Assembly: GCA_019359325.1 (NCBI GenBank)
Contig: JAHHHN010000006.1
Coordinates: 124,001 to 188,000, forward strand
Length of the DNA stretch: 64,000 bases
Direction of reading: 5' to 3'
Source: Mojavia pulchra JT2-VF2
Lineage (GTDB): Bacteria > Cyanobacteriota > Cyanobacteriia > Cyanobacteriales > Nostocaceae
How positions within the stretch are numbered: position 1 is the first letter of the stretch; every line of letters begins with the position of its first letter. Under the pieces are notes generated by a model that saw only the letters and a list, made by a program, of their open reading frames with translations, ran no database searches and was not told where the DNA came from. The translations under genes and the position numbers were made by a program. Positions 8,962 to 18,806 of the stretch are shown in pieces.

Positions 8962-9046
8962 AGGACTTACGCACTGAAGTCTGAAACCCTGATCCCCCCT
9001 AACCCCCCTTAAAAAGGGGGTTGGGGGATCTGAGTGCGTAAGTTCT
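8962..9046. repeat. Palindromic MITE-like element of 85 bp
   Basis: Imperfect 14-base ends AGGACTTACGCACT and AGTGCGTAAGTTCT (13 of 14 match) enclose an inner palindrome of C-runs and G-runs ending in GGATC. Ends reading GGACTTACGCA are common on cyanobacterial mobile repeats. The remainder of the gap 8815-9305 is spacer with no gene seen. A similar inner palindrome lies inside the 39-kb element. Confidence 0.6.
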
Positions 9047-9305
9047 GATATATTTGGGTATATGCCTAGATGATGAGCTATATACAGTCTTGAGATAGAG
9101 GCAGCGTTAGCGAAAGATAGAGTTACGCAAGTATTCCACAAAATTTTGTAATGATTTTTACTTAAATATGATTTTGACCTTTTTAATTTAATTAAACTTT
9201 CCTTCAAATCCTACTACTTGCTTGATGGTTAAGGTCTTACTTGTTACCGATGACAATCAAATCTCTAAATTGGTCAAATAAAGCTAGTTTTGCCCAGCGA
9301 GTCTA

Positions 9306-10439
9306 ATGATACACCGCGTTTTAATTCTTGGAGGACGGGGGCGGATTGGTAGCAGTGTTGCTCAGGATATCGCCACCCATACGCAGTCACAAATTACGAT
9401 TACCGGACGTTCCCCAGTAGCTGAAGGGGACGCAGACGCGAAGTGGCTAACCGATAATCAACACTGGAATGCGGGTACACAAGTGCAGTTTTTGGTATTG
9501 GACTTGGCGGAAGTTGGTAAACTGCGGGAGGCGATCGCCAGATCCGATTTAGTCATCCACTGTGCTGGCCCCTTTCACTACCGAGACACCAATGTTTTGC
9601 AAACTTGCATTGAACAAGGCGTTAACTATTTAGATGTCAGCGACCACCGTTCTTATACGAGTAAAGCCTTAAATTATAATGAACAAGCTGCCGCTGCTGG
9701 CGTAACTGCAATTATTAATACTGGGATTTTTCCCGGCATTTCTAACAGCATGGTACGCCAAGGTGTTGAGCAATTCGAGCAGCCAGAAAAAATCCATCTC
9801 AGTTATTTAGTGTCTGGTTCTGGTGGTGCGGGTATTACAGTAATGCGGACAACTTTTCTAGGGTTGCAACATCCTTTTGAGGCTTGGATCAATGGTAATT
9901 GGCAGTTAGTTAAACCTTACAGCCAAAGGGAAGTTATTAACTTTCCAGCCCCCTATGGACGAAGTGGAGTTTATTGGTTTGATATGCCTGAAACCTTCAC
10001 GATGCCCCATTATTTCCCATCAGTCAAAACTGTAATTACCAAGTTTGGTTCTATTCCCGATTTTTACAATCACCTTACCTGGGTTGCAGCCCATATCTTT
10101 CCTAAATGGTTAATGCAGCGTCGTAGTATGATTGAATTTTTGTCTTACGTCAGTCATTTTATGACGGATGTCACTAATCCTTTTAGTGGGATTGGAGTAG
10201 CAGTGCGTGCAGAAGTTACAGGTCAAAAAGATGGTGAAAAAGCTGTTTATTGCTCAAATTTAGTGTATGAAAATACAGCATTAGCTTCTGGTTGTGGCAC
10301 AGGTAGCATTGCCCAATTATTACTAGAAGGTAAACTCAAGAAACCAGGTGTATCACCTGTAGAAGAAGCACTACCAACCGATTTATTTATCCAAGCGATG
10401 GATAGCCGAGGAATTAAGATTGATCATCATTGGTTGTAG
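9306..10439 (+). CDS. Saccharopine-dehydrogenase-like NAD(P)-binding protein
   Basis: A 377-residue oxidoreductase-type protein. The N-terminus has a Rossmann dinucleotide motif, ILGGRGRIGSSVAQ, followed by a second beta-alpha-beta and the CAGPFHYRDTNVLQTCIEQG segment, which are hallmarks of saccharopine dehydrogenase NADP-binding domain proteins. The middle and C-terminal part include GTGSIAQLLLEGKLKKPGV. This family in cyanobacteria is usually of unknown substrate; lysine metabolism should not be assumed. It stands alone on the plus strand, followed by a spacer with a duplicated 14-mer. Confidence 0.83.
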   Translation: MIHRVLILGGRGRIGSSVAQDIATHTQSQITITGRSPVAEGDADAKWLTDNQHWNAGTQVQFLVLDLAEVGKLREAIARSDLVIHCAGPFHYRDTNVLQTCIEQGVNYLDVSDHRSYTSKALNYNEQAAAAGVTAIINTGIFPGISNSMVRQGVEQFEQPEKIHLSYLVSGSGGAGITVMRTTFLGLQHPFEAWINGNWQLVKPYSQREVINFPAPYGRSGVYWFDMPETFTMPHYFPSVKTVITKFGSIPDFYNHLTWVAAHIFPKWLMQRRSMIEFLSYVSHFMTDVTNPFSGIGVAVRAEVTGQKDGEKAVYCSNLVYENTALASGCGTGSIAQLLLEGKLKKPGVSPVEEALPTDLFIQAMDSRGIKIDHHWL

Positions 10440-10466
10440 AATTTACAGGCAGATAATAGCAGATAA

Positions 10467-10494
10467 TACAAATTATGAATTACAAATTATGAAT
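10467..10494. repeat. Two tandem 14-bp copies
   Basis: TACAAATTATGAAT occurs twice with no gap, just after the oxidoreductase gene. A minor short tandem repeat of the kind scattered in Nostocales genomes. Confidence 0.85.
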
Positions 10495-10635
10495 TGATGT
10501 TATATATACCCTCCGATAGAAGGAGAAGCGGCACTTCAACACATACGATGCCTGTAAACCTTACGTATTGCGTAATTAATACTATTTATTTACGCACAAC
10601 GGGGGTTGACAGCAGGATTTTAGGAGGGAATTACC

Positions 10636-11025
10636 ATGCAGAGAATTGTATCCAATTTAAAGCAAGCATTGCGCTCCATAGTTTTTGTTTTAGGTTTAAT
10701 GGCTTTTATTAGCCTGTCAAGTTTGTTCGTTGTTGTTCAGCAACCTACTTATGCAACTACACTTGAAGAATTGCAGCTGATACCTCCAGATCAAAGATTG
10801 ACGGCTGAAGACAAAATTGATCGTGCTTATGAATATAACCGCGCTGCTGGTGTACGAGAAGAACAGCGACAAGAAGCTTACAAGCAAGCGATAAAGGACT
10901 CTGAAAATTTAGAAAGTCTAGACAAGGCTTATGAAAGGAATTTAAAAGCTCAACAAAGAGACAATTCCCAACCAAATTTACTTGAAAAAGCTGGTGAAAT
11001 AGTTGACAAAGTGACAGGCAAGTAA
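10636..11025 (+). CDS. Small secreted conserved protein
   Basis: A 129-residue protein with a clear signal peptide: basic start, hydrophobic core SIVFVLGLMAFISLSSLFVV, and a probable cut after PTYA. The mature part is short, charged and mostly helical, with repeated YxxN/YxxA segments, and ends in EIVDKVTGK. A strong Shine-Dalgarno GGAGGG precedes the ATG at 10636. It resembles the low-temperature-induced small exported proteins of cyanobacteria by size and composition, but I cannot confirm the family. The following gap holds a terminator-like hairpin. Confidence 0.8.
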   Translation: MQRIVSNLKQALRSIVFVLGLMAFISLSSLFVVVQQPTYATTLEELQLIPPDQRLTAEDKIDRAYEYNRAAGVREEQRQEAYKQAIKDSENLESLDKAYERNLKAQQRDNSQPNLLEKAGEIVDKVTGK

Positions 11026-11107
11026 ACAACAGAAGGGAATTACTAGGTGAAGTAAAAGGGACTGGGGATTAGGTATTGGAGATTGGGAATCAGGTAATCA
11101 GCGGAAG

Positions 11108-11152
11108 AATTATGGGAGGGGTTGAGACCAATTCAATTCCATAATTTTTTGT
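11108..11152 (+). terminator. Terminator after the small secreted protein
   Basis: AATTATGG (11108-11115) pairs with CCATAATT (11139-11146), followed by TTTTGTTTTTG. It lies within a larger near-palindrome (CTGGGGATTAGGT near 11061 against ACCCAATCCCCAG near 11160), so it may also stop transcripts from the convergent antiporter gene. Confidence 0.55.
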
Positions 11153-11178
11153 TTTTGTTACCCAATCCCCAGCTCTCT

Positions 11179-12477
11179 TCACTCAAATTCATCAATTGTG
11201 GCAGGAGTATGAGGTTGTTTGTGCTCAGCAAGATACCGCTCATACATATTCATTAATGGAGTTGCACTAATTCCATGCACAATCACAGAAACTACAATAG
11301 TAGTGTAAGTTATCCAGGAAATTTGTTCGGCAGTTTCACCTTCTAAGCCATTACCAAATGCATAGGCAAGATAATATAAAGAGCCAACACCACGAATGCC
11401 AAACCAGCCTATTAATAATCGAGTTCCTGGATTCATAGTTCGGCGGCGGGAATCAATAGGACGTTTACCAATTGTGCTGATCCAGACTCCTACAGGTCGA
11501 ATAATCAAGAATAAAAGAACTATCACTAACAAAGATTGTGCCGCATAATTGAGCATCGGTTGGAATAATAATATCGAACCCAATACCAAAATTGTCCCTA
11601 CTTCTAACAGCTTTTCTAAGCGCTCCACAAACTTTAATTGAGCTATAGATTTTTCTGCATTTCTATAACTTCGTTGTGTAACTAAACCAGCAACAAATAC
11701 TGCTAGAAATCCATAGCCATTAACAATTTCGGTCAATGAATAAGTCAAGAAAATCAAGCTAATAGCGATGAAATCTTCCATCAAATCATCAGCTTGACGG
11801 CGTTTTTGAATTTTTTTATCAATCCAAACTATTGCTTTAGCAACAATAATTCCCATAACAATACCAGCAGCGATCGCCCAAATTAAATCAACTGCTACCC
11901 AATTTTTTAACCAGTTACCCCAGCTGTTATCTTTTAAAGCATGAATGCCAAAATAAACAAAGGGAAAAGCTAAAGCATCGTTTAATCCACCTTCAGAAGT
12001 TAAACCAAAGCGCAACTCATCTTGGTCATTTATATCAGTTAGTTGAACTTCTGAAGCTAACACTGGATCAGTTGGTGCTAGAATCGCTCCTAATAAAATA
12101 GCTGCTCCCCAATCCATTCCTAAAAAGAATTTACCTACAACAGCTAGAGCAAAAATGGTAATAGGCATCAACCACGCAATGAGTCTTACTGTAATATCCC
12201 AAGCCTTTAATCTTAGCGGCCGAACTATTCTTAAGCCACAACTAAATACAGAAATAATTACCACAAGTTCTGTAATTCGCTCTAGAAATTCAGCGTTAAA
12301 TACTTCATCACGACGTAATTGAATCAACCCTAAGCCATAAGGCCCTAACAAAATACCTACCACTAGATAGATGAGAGAAAATGAAAGTGGTAAACGTGAA
12401 ATCCAGCCTGATCCTAATGTGACTATTAGCAAGAGTAGACCAATAACCAAAAGGTCAAGAATATAAATATCTACCAT
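11179..12477 (-). CDS. CPA1-family cation/proton antiporter
   Basis: A 432-residue polytopic membrane protein with about 12 helices. The motif ILAPTDPVLASEVQ holds the ion-binding aspartate, and GLTSEGGLNDALAFPFVYFG holds the second conserved aspartate region typical of NhaP-type Na+(K+)/H+ antiporters. It exchanges monovalent cations for protons at the plasma membrane and helps pH and salt homeostasis. The C-terminus is short, without a regulatory RCK domain. It is convergent with the small secreted protein gene. Confidence 0.88.
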   Translation of the reverse strand: MVDIYILDLLVIGLLLLIVTLGSGWISRLPLSFSLIYLVVGILLGPYGLGLIQLRRDEVFNAEFLERITELVVIISVFSCGLRIVRPLRLKAWDITVRLIAWLMPITIFALAVVGKFFLGMDWGAAILLGAILAPTDPVLASEVQLTDINDQDELRFGLTSEGGLNDALAFPFVYFGIHALKDNSWGNWLKNWVAVDLIWAIAAGIVMGIIVAKAIVWIDKKIQKRRQADDLMEDFIAISLIFLTYSLTEIVNGYGFLAVFVAGLVTQRSYRNAEKSIAQLKFVERLEKLLEVGTILVLGSILLFQPMLNYAAQSLLVIVLLFLIIRPVGVWISTIGKRPIDSRRRTMNPGTRLLIGWFGIRGVGSLYYLAYAFGNGLEGETAEQISWITYTTIVVSVIVHGISATPLMNMYERYLAEHKQPHTPATIDEFE

Positions 12478-13142
12478 AGCTATTTAAATAAAAAATTAGT
12501 TTCACTCTGCAAGTTTAATTGCGATCGCTGTTAGTTCTACATCATCTTAGGGGAGATATTGTTAAAATAATTCACAAACAGCTATGAGATTAAATTTCAA
12601 CCCACAGGTAAAATCCGCCTCTATCTCAGGGATAGAAAATGAGGCATTGAGGAAGTATTTCAGAAAATGCGATCGCATGGAATAATATCAAATTGAGCAA
12701 AGATAATTATGATTGATTGCGATTGCTAGCCTTTTTCAATAAAGATATCGAAACTAGGTACAGAGTTGCAGAAAATATGTGGTCAATTACCTAATTCAAT
12801 TATCAAAAAATTAAACTTAGGTTCTAGTTTTATGAAATTTTTAATTTCATCTGCCAAATTTGTATTAAAGGCTAATGGCAAAAAATACGAAGTAATGAAT
12901 TTTGACAGTAAGTAGTTAAGCGTAAATAGATATACTCTACTGGCATATTTGATTGAAATTAGTTTCTAAATCAAAAACAGAATCAACTGATCACCCAGAA
13001 AAAAATTGAATAAACTAGATAAAGTGAATTTTCGTCCAGCCGATTTAAACACAGATGAGTTATTTTAATTTGTTCAGTGCCTGCCTCTCAACCGCAACAG
13101 GTGAGATAATATTAATAAAAGTTAATGTTTTATTTTCCGCCG
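12478..13142. other. Intergenic spacer
   Basis: About 660 bases between the divergent antiporter and HAD genes. It contains HIP1 octamers and A+T-rich sequence. I see no gene, RNA or clear mobile element. Confidence 0.5.
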
Positions 13143-13856
13143 ATGCTAAGACTAATTACTGACTTCGACGGCCCTATTATTGATGTTTCCGAAAGATACT
13201 ACCGTGTTTATCAATTTTGCCTGGAGAAAACTCGACGTTCAGGCCAACCAGTACGAGAACTTTCTAAAGAAGAATTTTGGCAACTAAAGCGATCGCGGGT
13301 TCCCGAAAAGCAAATTGCTTTGAATTCAGGACTGGACGAAGCGCAAGCACAAGAGTTTGCACAACTGCGGCGGCAAACAGTACATACAGAACCGTACTTT
13401 CAATATGACACCCTCGTACCTGGTGCTGTGGACGCACTGGTAAAAATTCAACAAACTGGAATTGATTTGGCAGTCATGACAATGCGTAGGGTTAGGGAAC
13501 TCGACTATGCTTTTCAAAAATTCCAATTAGGTAAATTTTTCCCGGAGAACCGCTGTTATTGCCTGAGTAACGATTATGTTAAAACCCGCGATATCGATGA
13601 TAAGCCTTTATTAATGGCACGAGCAATCGAAGAACTACCTCCTGCTAATGACATCTGGATGGTGGGGGATACGGAAGCCGATATCACTGCTGCTAAAAAA
13701 CACGACATTAAAGTGATCGCTGTCGAATCTGGTATCCGCGATCGCGCTCAATTAGAACTTTACCACCCTGAATTCATTGTTCGAGATTTAAGCGTTGCAG
13801 TAGATTTAATCCTAGAGGGCGCATATACAGATACAAAGCAGCTTTCTGTTGGGTAG
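13143..13856 (+). CDS. HAD-superfamily hydrolase
   Basis: A 237-residue haloacid-dehalogenase-type phosphohydrolase. Motif I is ITDFDGPIID (the two catalytic aspartates), motif II is a threonine in VMTMRR, and motif III/IV is MVGDTEADITAAKKH. An ATG six codons upstream (13125) is possible, but MLRLITDFDG at 13143 is the natural start because motif I usually lies near residue 8. The substrate is unknown. The gene ends before a perfect 17-bp hairpin shared with the convergent CPP1-like gene. Confidence 0.83.
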   Translation: MLRLITDFDGPIIDVSERYYRVYQFCLEKTRRSGQPVRELSKEEFWQLKRSRVPEKQIALNSGLDEAQAQEFAQLRRQTVHTEPYFQYDTLVPGAVDALVKIQQTGIDLAVMTMRRVRELDYAFQKFQLGKFFPENRCYCLSNDYVKTRDIDDKPLLMARAIEELPPANDIWMVGDTEADITAAKKHDIKVIAVESGIRDRAQLELYHPEFIVRDLSVAVDLILEGAYTDTKQLSVG

Positions 13857-13888
13857 AATCTGAGCGTCGGTAAAAATCTCTGTAATAG

Positions 13889-13933
13889 CTAAAGGGTAAT
13901 AGATAATGAGTTTAAGTATCTATTACCCTTTAG
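13889..13933. terminator. Perfect 17-bp hairpin between convergent genes
   Basis: Arms at 13889-13905 and 13917-13933 are exact complements with an 11-base loop. It sits between the HAD gene (plus) and the CPP1-like gene (minus) and probably ends transcription in both directions, though the T-tracts are weak. Confidence 0.7.
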
Positions 13934-14012
13934 TGATTAAAAATCTCCAATTTTCAGACACCTGCTTTCGGGTAGCTTCCCAAAAAGTAGATATGGTAAG
14001 CTAGCCCCTAAA

Positions 14013-14639
14013 TTAACGTAAAAAACTGCTAACTAACCATAACAATATAAACGTCAGCACCGTAGAAAACTGATTCGGTGTCAGACCAATGAATGGTATT
14101 TGCAACAACAGCCAGTTAGCAATTAGCCCACCGATGATTAAGCCCATTATTAGCCCAACCAGCGTAAACAAAACTGCTCGACCAAATTTACCTTCCTTAC
14201 GATTAAGAAAGTAAATACTAATTCCTACACCAACCACCAATGCCAGCTGCAAAACCTGATCGCCTGTAGCTGGGTAAAACACACTAGCAGCACTCAAACC
14301 CACATACCAAACCCCAGGTAACACAATATCAGCAGGTGTTGGTTGATCGAGCATTCTTTGCAGCCATGCCGGTGACTGCTCGCGGGGGGTTGGGCTTTCT
14401 TTCGGGAGCGATTGCACTCGTAACTCTGGAAACCGAATACGCTCAGGCACTTTAATTTTACCTTCCTGGCGCATCCGTAAGCGATCCATTAAAATCGCGT
14501 CGTAAGCCGCTTCAATCACTTCTAGACTCTTGGCATCGCCACTGTGTTGCTCCAATCGGCGATTGCGAGCATCCTGAATTTCATCGAAGCTAGCGTCTTC
14601 TGATACCCCAAGTTTTTCGTAGGGATTTTGATCGCTCAT
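14013..14639 (-). CDS. CPP1-like (DUF3353) J-like membrane protein
   Basis: A 208-residue protein with a degenerate J-like N-terminus (NPYEKLGVSEDASFDEIQDA), a charged middle segment, and about four membrane helices in the C-terminal half. This is the CPP1-like family; the plant chloroplast member (cell growth defect factor, CPP1) is a chaperone-like protein that stabilises protochlorophyllide oxidoreductase. The HPD motif of true J domains is missing, as expected for this family. It is encoded alone, convergent with the HAD gene. Confidence 0.87.
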   Translation of the reverse strand: MSDQNPYEKLGVSEDASFDEIQDARNRRLEQHSGDAKSLEVIEAAYDAILMDRLRMRQEGKIKVPERIRFPELRVQSLPKESPTPREQSPAWLQRMLDQPTPADIVLPGVWYVGLSAASVFYPATGDQVLQLALVVGVGISIYFLNRKEGKFGRAVLFTLVGLIMGLIIGGLIANWLLLQIPFIGLTPNQFSTVLTFILLWLVSSFLR

Positions 14640-15328
14640 GGGAGTTTATACTTCAGCCTCAGTCAGCGGCAGTCTTTTGTTGACGTAAATACAACTTTAG
14701 GTTTTATCTTGATTCGGAACCAATACGCCGATCAATTTTATGCCCTACCTGGATAGTAGCATGGGTTAGTTTGATCGACTGGGGAATTTTAACTATAAGT
14801 CACTTTAACATATTGTTATAACTCAGTGTATATCCCCATGTCGTTGACCAGTTAGAGCTTTACTCTAGAATTTGAACTAGGGATACCTAAAATGCATTTT
14901 TTATGAAAAAATAACTTTTCTGTTGCCAATTTAGCCACTCAGCCTACTCAGATGGAGTTTTCATCAATGAGTTTCATAATTGTTGGTGGTATCGATCCGC
15001 ATATCGATTTAAAATTGTAACAATTTAAATTACCACTTGATTGGGATAATAAAGTATTCTAAATTACTAAATTGCTGTGGCTTGGGATAGAACAAGTGCA
15101 TACTGGGCACAAATTTAACTACTATAGTAGCTGCACTTAGATACAGGGTAGGCTACCAAAAGATTTTTAGTATTATATTGTCCAGAATCTTGATTAAACT
15201 ATTTTTTTAAGATAATCAGGAAATGCATCCCTTAGCCTTGTAGATTCTTTATTGATTCCCAAAGTCGAAATTGCGTTTTTACGCAATCCCCTTGTTAATC
15301 CTATGAATTTTTGTGCAAAGTGATGGTC
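14640..15328. other. Intergenic spacer
   Basis: About 690 A+T-rich bases between divergent genes, presumably carrying promoters for the CPP1-like gene and the response regulator. No gene, RNA or element stands out. Confidence 0.5.
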
Positions 15329-16048
15329 ATGGCTCCTGCCAAGATTCTTGTAGTTGACGACGACCTAGCGGTTCGGAATTTAATCCAACGCTTTTTGATT
15401 AAGCAGAGCTATCAAGTAGAAGCGGCTGAGGATGGTAAGACAGCCTTAGCACTATTTGAGCAATTTAACCCAGATTTGGTGATTTTAGATGTAAATTTAC
15501 CAGATGTAATCGGGTTTAACCTCTGCCAAGAGATGCAAAGTCGTAATGGTGTTTTTGTTCTTATGCTGACTAGCCGCGCAGATGAAGCTGACAAGATTCG
15601 CGGCTTTTCTAAAGGTGCTGATGACTATCTCACTAAACCATTTGGGCTGGGAGAACTGGAAGTCAGAGTTGCAGCTATCTTGAGGCGTCAGCGGGTTGTA
15701 ACCACTGCAGAACAGAAACGTCTGGTATTTGAAAAGTTGATGATTGATCCAGTGCGGCGGGAAGTAGCATTGAACAACCAAGCAGTACCCTTAACCGCTT
15801 TGGAATTTGATTTGTTACATTTTTTAGCTAGCCATCCAGGTCGAGTGTGGCGGCGAGCAGAACTTATTCAAGAGGTGTGGGATTATGAATATGTGGGCGA
15901 CCAACGGGTTGTAGATGTACATATCGGCCAAATTCGTAAGAAAATTGAAGCCGATGCTAGTCAGCCAGCATTAATTCAGACAGTACGTGGGGTAGGTTAT
16001 AAATTTGAATGTCCTACTCATTCCCCGCAGTTAGAAGTTAATTCCTAA
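15329..16048 (+). CDS. OmpR/PhoB-type response regulator
   Basis: A two-domain response regulator of about 239 residues. The receiver has the acidic pocket VVDDD, the phosphorylated aspartate in VILDVNLPD (about residue 54), the threonine/serine in MLTSRAD and the lysine in YLTKPFG. The C-terminal winged helix has the DNA-recognition region VVDVHIGQIRKKIEADAS and the end TVRGVGYKF. Three upstream codons (TTG 15311, ATG 15323, ATG 15329) could start it; ATG 15329 gives the standard MAPAKILVVDD opening. No histidine kinase is adjacent, so it is an orphan here. Confidence 0.9.
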   Translation: MAPAKILVVDDDLAVRNLIQRFLIKQSYQVEAAEDGKTALALFEQFNPDLVILDVNLPDVIGFNLCQEMQSRNGVFVLMLTSRADEADKIRGFSKGADDYLTKPFGLGELEVRVAAILRRQRVVTTAEQKRLVFEKLMIDPVRREVALNNQAVPLTALEFDLLHFLASHPGRVWRRAELIQEVWDYEYVGDQRVVDVHIGQIRKKIEADASQPALIQTVRGVGYKFECPTHSPQLEVNS

Positions 16049-16708
16049 GTTATAGTCTATGGTTGAGAGTTTTTTAACTCTTGGCTTACGGCTAATAAGT
16101 ATGCTTGCTGTCAAAATTGGTGAACTCTTTGGGCTTAACTCAAACCAAGGTTAACACAGTCGCCCAAAGTCACACCATAAATATATAGTGCGCCTATACA
16201 GACCAAGCATTTATTTTAAAGATTGATAGTTAAGCTTGAAATGCTGGCTATGTAAGAAAGTATATATTTGCATAACTGAATATTTCCCAAATATATAACC
16301 AATAAATTTGATAATAAATCCTCCTTGCGGAGGATAATTTTTAAGTATTTTATGGAATGGTTATTCAAAACTGTGACGTTTTGAATTTGGAAGCACACGG
16401 ATACCATAGAATCCCGCCAAGCCATAACAATTCCCAACAAATATATTTATGGCTTTGTCTGTTCCATCTACAAATTTATTAATATTTGACTTTGAATCGA
16501 AATTTGTAGGGGTTTTTACCAATAGAACAGCATCTTTAAATTTTGTAGAATGCCTTCATCAATCTCAAGACGAACACAAAAACTTAATTCTTTTGAAGAA
16601 TTAAAGGTTATGTTTTGCCCATACGAGAGCATGAACATGACTAGCACCGTTAATAATCGCACTGACAAAGTAGGCTGTCAAAACTGAATCATTATAGGGC
16701 TGTTTTAC
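16049..16708. other. Intergenic spacer with a terminator
   Basis: About 660 bases, A+T-rich. Contains one clear hairpin (16318-16342) and otherwise no gene that I can support. Confidence 0.5.
16318..16342 (+). terminator. Rho-independent terminator-like hairpin
   Basis: ATCCTCC and GGAGGAT form a 7-bp stem with a TTGC loop, followed by AATTTTT. It is 270 bases past the response regulator stop, so it may end a long 3' tail or an unrecognised short transcript. Confidence 0.55.
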
Positions 16709-16906
16709 TTAGCTGTGGTGGAATAAAGTTTCCAGATAAACACGAGCGGCACGGCGATCGCTATCTCCATTTTGAAGCAAAAATAGTGACAGTGCTGCCG
16801 TCAGTACTCGATTTTGATCCCAATCAGGATGTGTTTCTAAGTAGCTTTTGAGGGATTCGTGAAGTGTTTCCGGAATTTCTGTAAAGATGTTAACCGTTGC
16901 ATTCAT
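16709..16906 (-). CDS. DUF2811 small protein
   Basis: A 65-residue protein starting MNATVNIFTEIPETLHESLK and ending in a SDRRAARVYLETLF segment, matching the small cyanobacterial DUF2811 family. The frame stays open to 16930, but a strong Shine-Dalgarno GGAGGA (16914-16919) points to the ATG at 16906. It may be a cytosolic helical protein of unknown role. It stands alone between long spacers. Confidence 0.83.
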   Translation of the reverse strand: MNATVNIFTEIPETLHESLKSYLETHPDWDQNRVLTAALSLFLLQNGDSDRRAARVYLETLFHHS

Positions 16907-17758
16907 AAGATTTTCCTCCACTGAGGACAATCAAGAGGGACTAGTTGCTTGCAGCGAGCAGATTGGAGCGACACATACAATTTTTTGCCTGGCCGACAAT
17001 TTCCACCAACATCTGAGGTATTTTACACACTTTGATGTTAACGGGTTCAACGAACTACAACAGCAAGCCGAATCATTGTGCGCTAAGAGGGGGTAGGTTT
17101 GTCAATGCTGCGAAATGTTAAAAACGATGGTATAAAAAATATTTGCTAACGAAATCATCAGGGTTTGGTATTGATTTTTGTTACTCAATTTAACAAAAAC
17201 TCAGTCACTGAGATTCCTTGCCCTTAGAAGCAAAAAATCCCCAGTAAGGCGGCAAGAGCCTATCGTCTCGTAGAGCATCTGTGGAAAACTGCTAAAATCC
17301 CTGTGGAAACTCTGTGGAATCTGTGAGGAAAATGTCCACTAATGATAAGAATTACAAAAACATTAATTTTTTGATAAACAGAATTTACTCAGTGATACGC
17401 ACTCATCAAGCGTTGGGACAATGGGTTTAGGGATATAAAAGTTTAGGGGTGTAGATGATGAAATTCTTACATCTACTCAAGGAGAAGCCTTTGAAGTCGC
17501 GTCTACACACCTTTACTCTCTTACACCCAATCTCAACATACAACCTTTGCACGTAAGTCCTTTACGTGTAAGTCATGCCAAGATTAGCTGAAACTACAAT
17601 TGCCCTATTTTTTGTATGGCATCTTGCATAGCCGTTATTTGTCAGTTCCCTTTCAGCAAGCAACGCCCTAGTTCTTAGTTACCTCTGTTACCTAGTTAAT
17701 AACTTTTTATTTACAGCATTGATGATAGAGTTGCTAGATTTAATTGGCTTTTTTTGCT
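16907..17758. other. Intergenic spacer
   Basis: About 850 bases upstream of the DUF2811 gene and downstream of hisIE. A plus-strand open frame from 16887 to 17096 has no family likeness and overlaps the DUF2811 start, so I do not call it. No structured RNA or element is convincing. Confidence 0.45.
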
Positions 17759-18409
17759 CTACCGACGACGCTCTTGCAACTTCCGATATACCGACTTCAA
17801 ATCAACTTGATGGTGGGCTAAGGCAACGAGTGTATGATAAAGCAAATCTGCAACTTCCCCTGCAATGGAATCGCTATCATCGTCCTTAAAGGCCATAACC
17901 ACCTCAGCAGTTTCCTCGCCCAGCTTTTTCAAAATCTTGTTATCGCCACCTGCAAATAATTGACAAGTATAAGAATTTTCTGATGGATTGTCGCGGCGAT
18001 CGCATATCACTTGAAATAGCTGCGATAAAGTATCTCCAGGTGGTGGAACTATTTGCCCATCTAATTGATGAAAACAACTACGCTCACCTGTATGGCAGGC
18101 AATATCTCCTACCTGCTCTATGCCAATTAGTAGCGCATCACTATCACAGTCATAACGAATACTCTGCACTTTCTGAACATGACTAGAAGTCGCCCCCTTG
18201 TGCCATAGCTCCTGACGGGAACGACTCCAAAACCAAGTTTCTCCAGTTTCCAAAGTTTTTTGTAAAGATTCCCGATTCATCCACGCCATCATCAAGACAG
18301 TGCCATCGAGATAATCTTGAACTATTGCCGGCACTAAGCCCTGTTCATTATAATGAATTTTTTCAACAGGAATAGTGTTGTGCAGTGAATGCGGTTCAGT
18401 AGAAAACAT
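17759..18409 (-). CDS. hisIE: HisIE: phosphoribosyl-AMP cyclohydrolase / phosphoribosyl-ATP pyrophosphatase
   Basis: A bifunctional histidine-biosynthesis enzyme of 216 residues. The N-terminal HisI half opens the adenine ring of PR-AMP; its zinc-site cysteines are visible at about 88 (YDCDSD), 105 (ACHTGE) and 112 (RSCF). The C-terminal HisE half removes pyrophosphate from PR-ATP and carries [15 protein letters not shown] and [14 protein letters not shown]. Steps 2 and 3 of the pathway are thus in one chain. No other his gene is adjacent, as is typical for the scattered his genes of cyanobacteria. Confidence 0.96.
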   Translation of the reverse strand: MFSTEPHSLHNTIPVEKIHYNEQGLVPAIVQDYLDGTVLMMAWMNRESLQKTLETGETWFWSRSRQELWHKGATSSHVQKVQSIRYDCDSDALLIGIEQVGDIACHTGERSCFHQLDGQIVPPPGDTLSQLFQVICDRRDNPSENSYTCQLFAGGDNKILKKLGEETAEVVMAFKDDDSDSIAGEVADLLYHTLVALAHHQVDLKSVYRKLQERRR

Positions 18410-18503
18410 ACCAGCTAATTTTTTCTAGTGAGAATGATTCATGGATTCACGATACCATCTCAGAATAGGGCAGCTAGTACGATTTTTTATTTAAGCTTCT
18501 AAT

Positions 18504-18698
18504 TTAGCCTTCAAAAGCAGCATTTTTATTCATAGCAGACTGCATTTTAACAGCACTTAAAGCAACTTGATGAGCTTTTGCTGCTTCACCATACCAATGA
18601 ACTGCTGAGTTAAAAGCTGCTCGGTAAATATCCTGCTAGGTCTCAGATAATCGATTACGAATCTCTAAAGGCAAGTCTTGGTTAGACTTGCATAACAT
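18504..18698 (-). pseudogene. ChaB-like protein, interrupted by an amber codon
   Basis: A 65-codon frame starting MLCKSNQDLPLEIRNRLSET, then a TAG codon (18636-18638), then QDIYRAAFNSAVHWYGEAA, ending with a TAA at 18504-18506. The two halves together follow the ChaB family pattern (xYKSNxDLP...LPxxAQxIYxxAFNSA). The frame is intact apart from the single stop. ChaB-like small proteins are of uncertain function in cyanobacteria. It is either a recent pseudogene or a sequence error at one base. Confidence 0.8.
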
Positions 18699-18806
18699 AA
18701 TGTTATTTTCCTGGTTCCTCTAATTTTATACGATAGAAATTCTAAGCAGTCTTTAACCCTATTCTAAGATAGAGCTTTTTATTTGCCACCGATTTAGGAG
18801 AGAACC

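Noticed and set aside
10494-10712. 72-codon plus-strand open frame
   Set aside because: It runs through the promoter and signal-peptide region of the small secreted protein in another frame, and its residues look random.
16216-16440. 74-codon minus-strand open frame
   Set aside because: It contains the terminator-like hairpin at 16318-16342 and has no protein-like pattern.
16887-17096. 69-codon plus-strand open frame
   Set aside because: It overlaps the DUF2811 start on the other strand and shows no family pattern or ribosome site.
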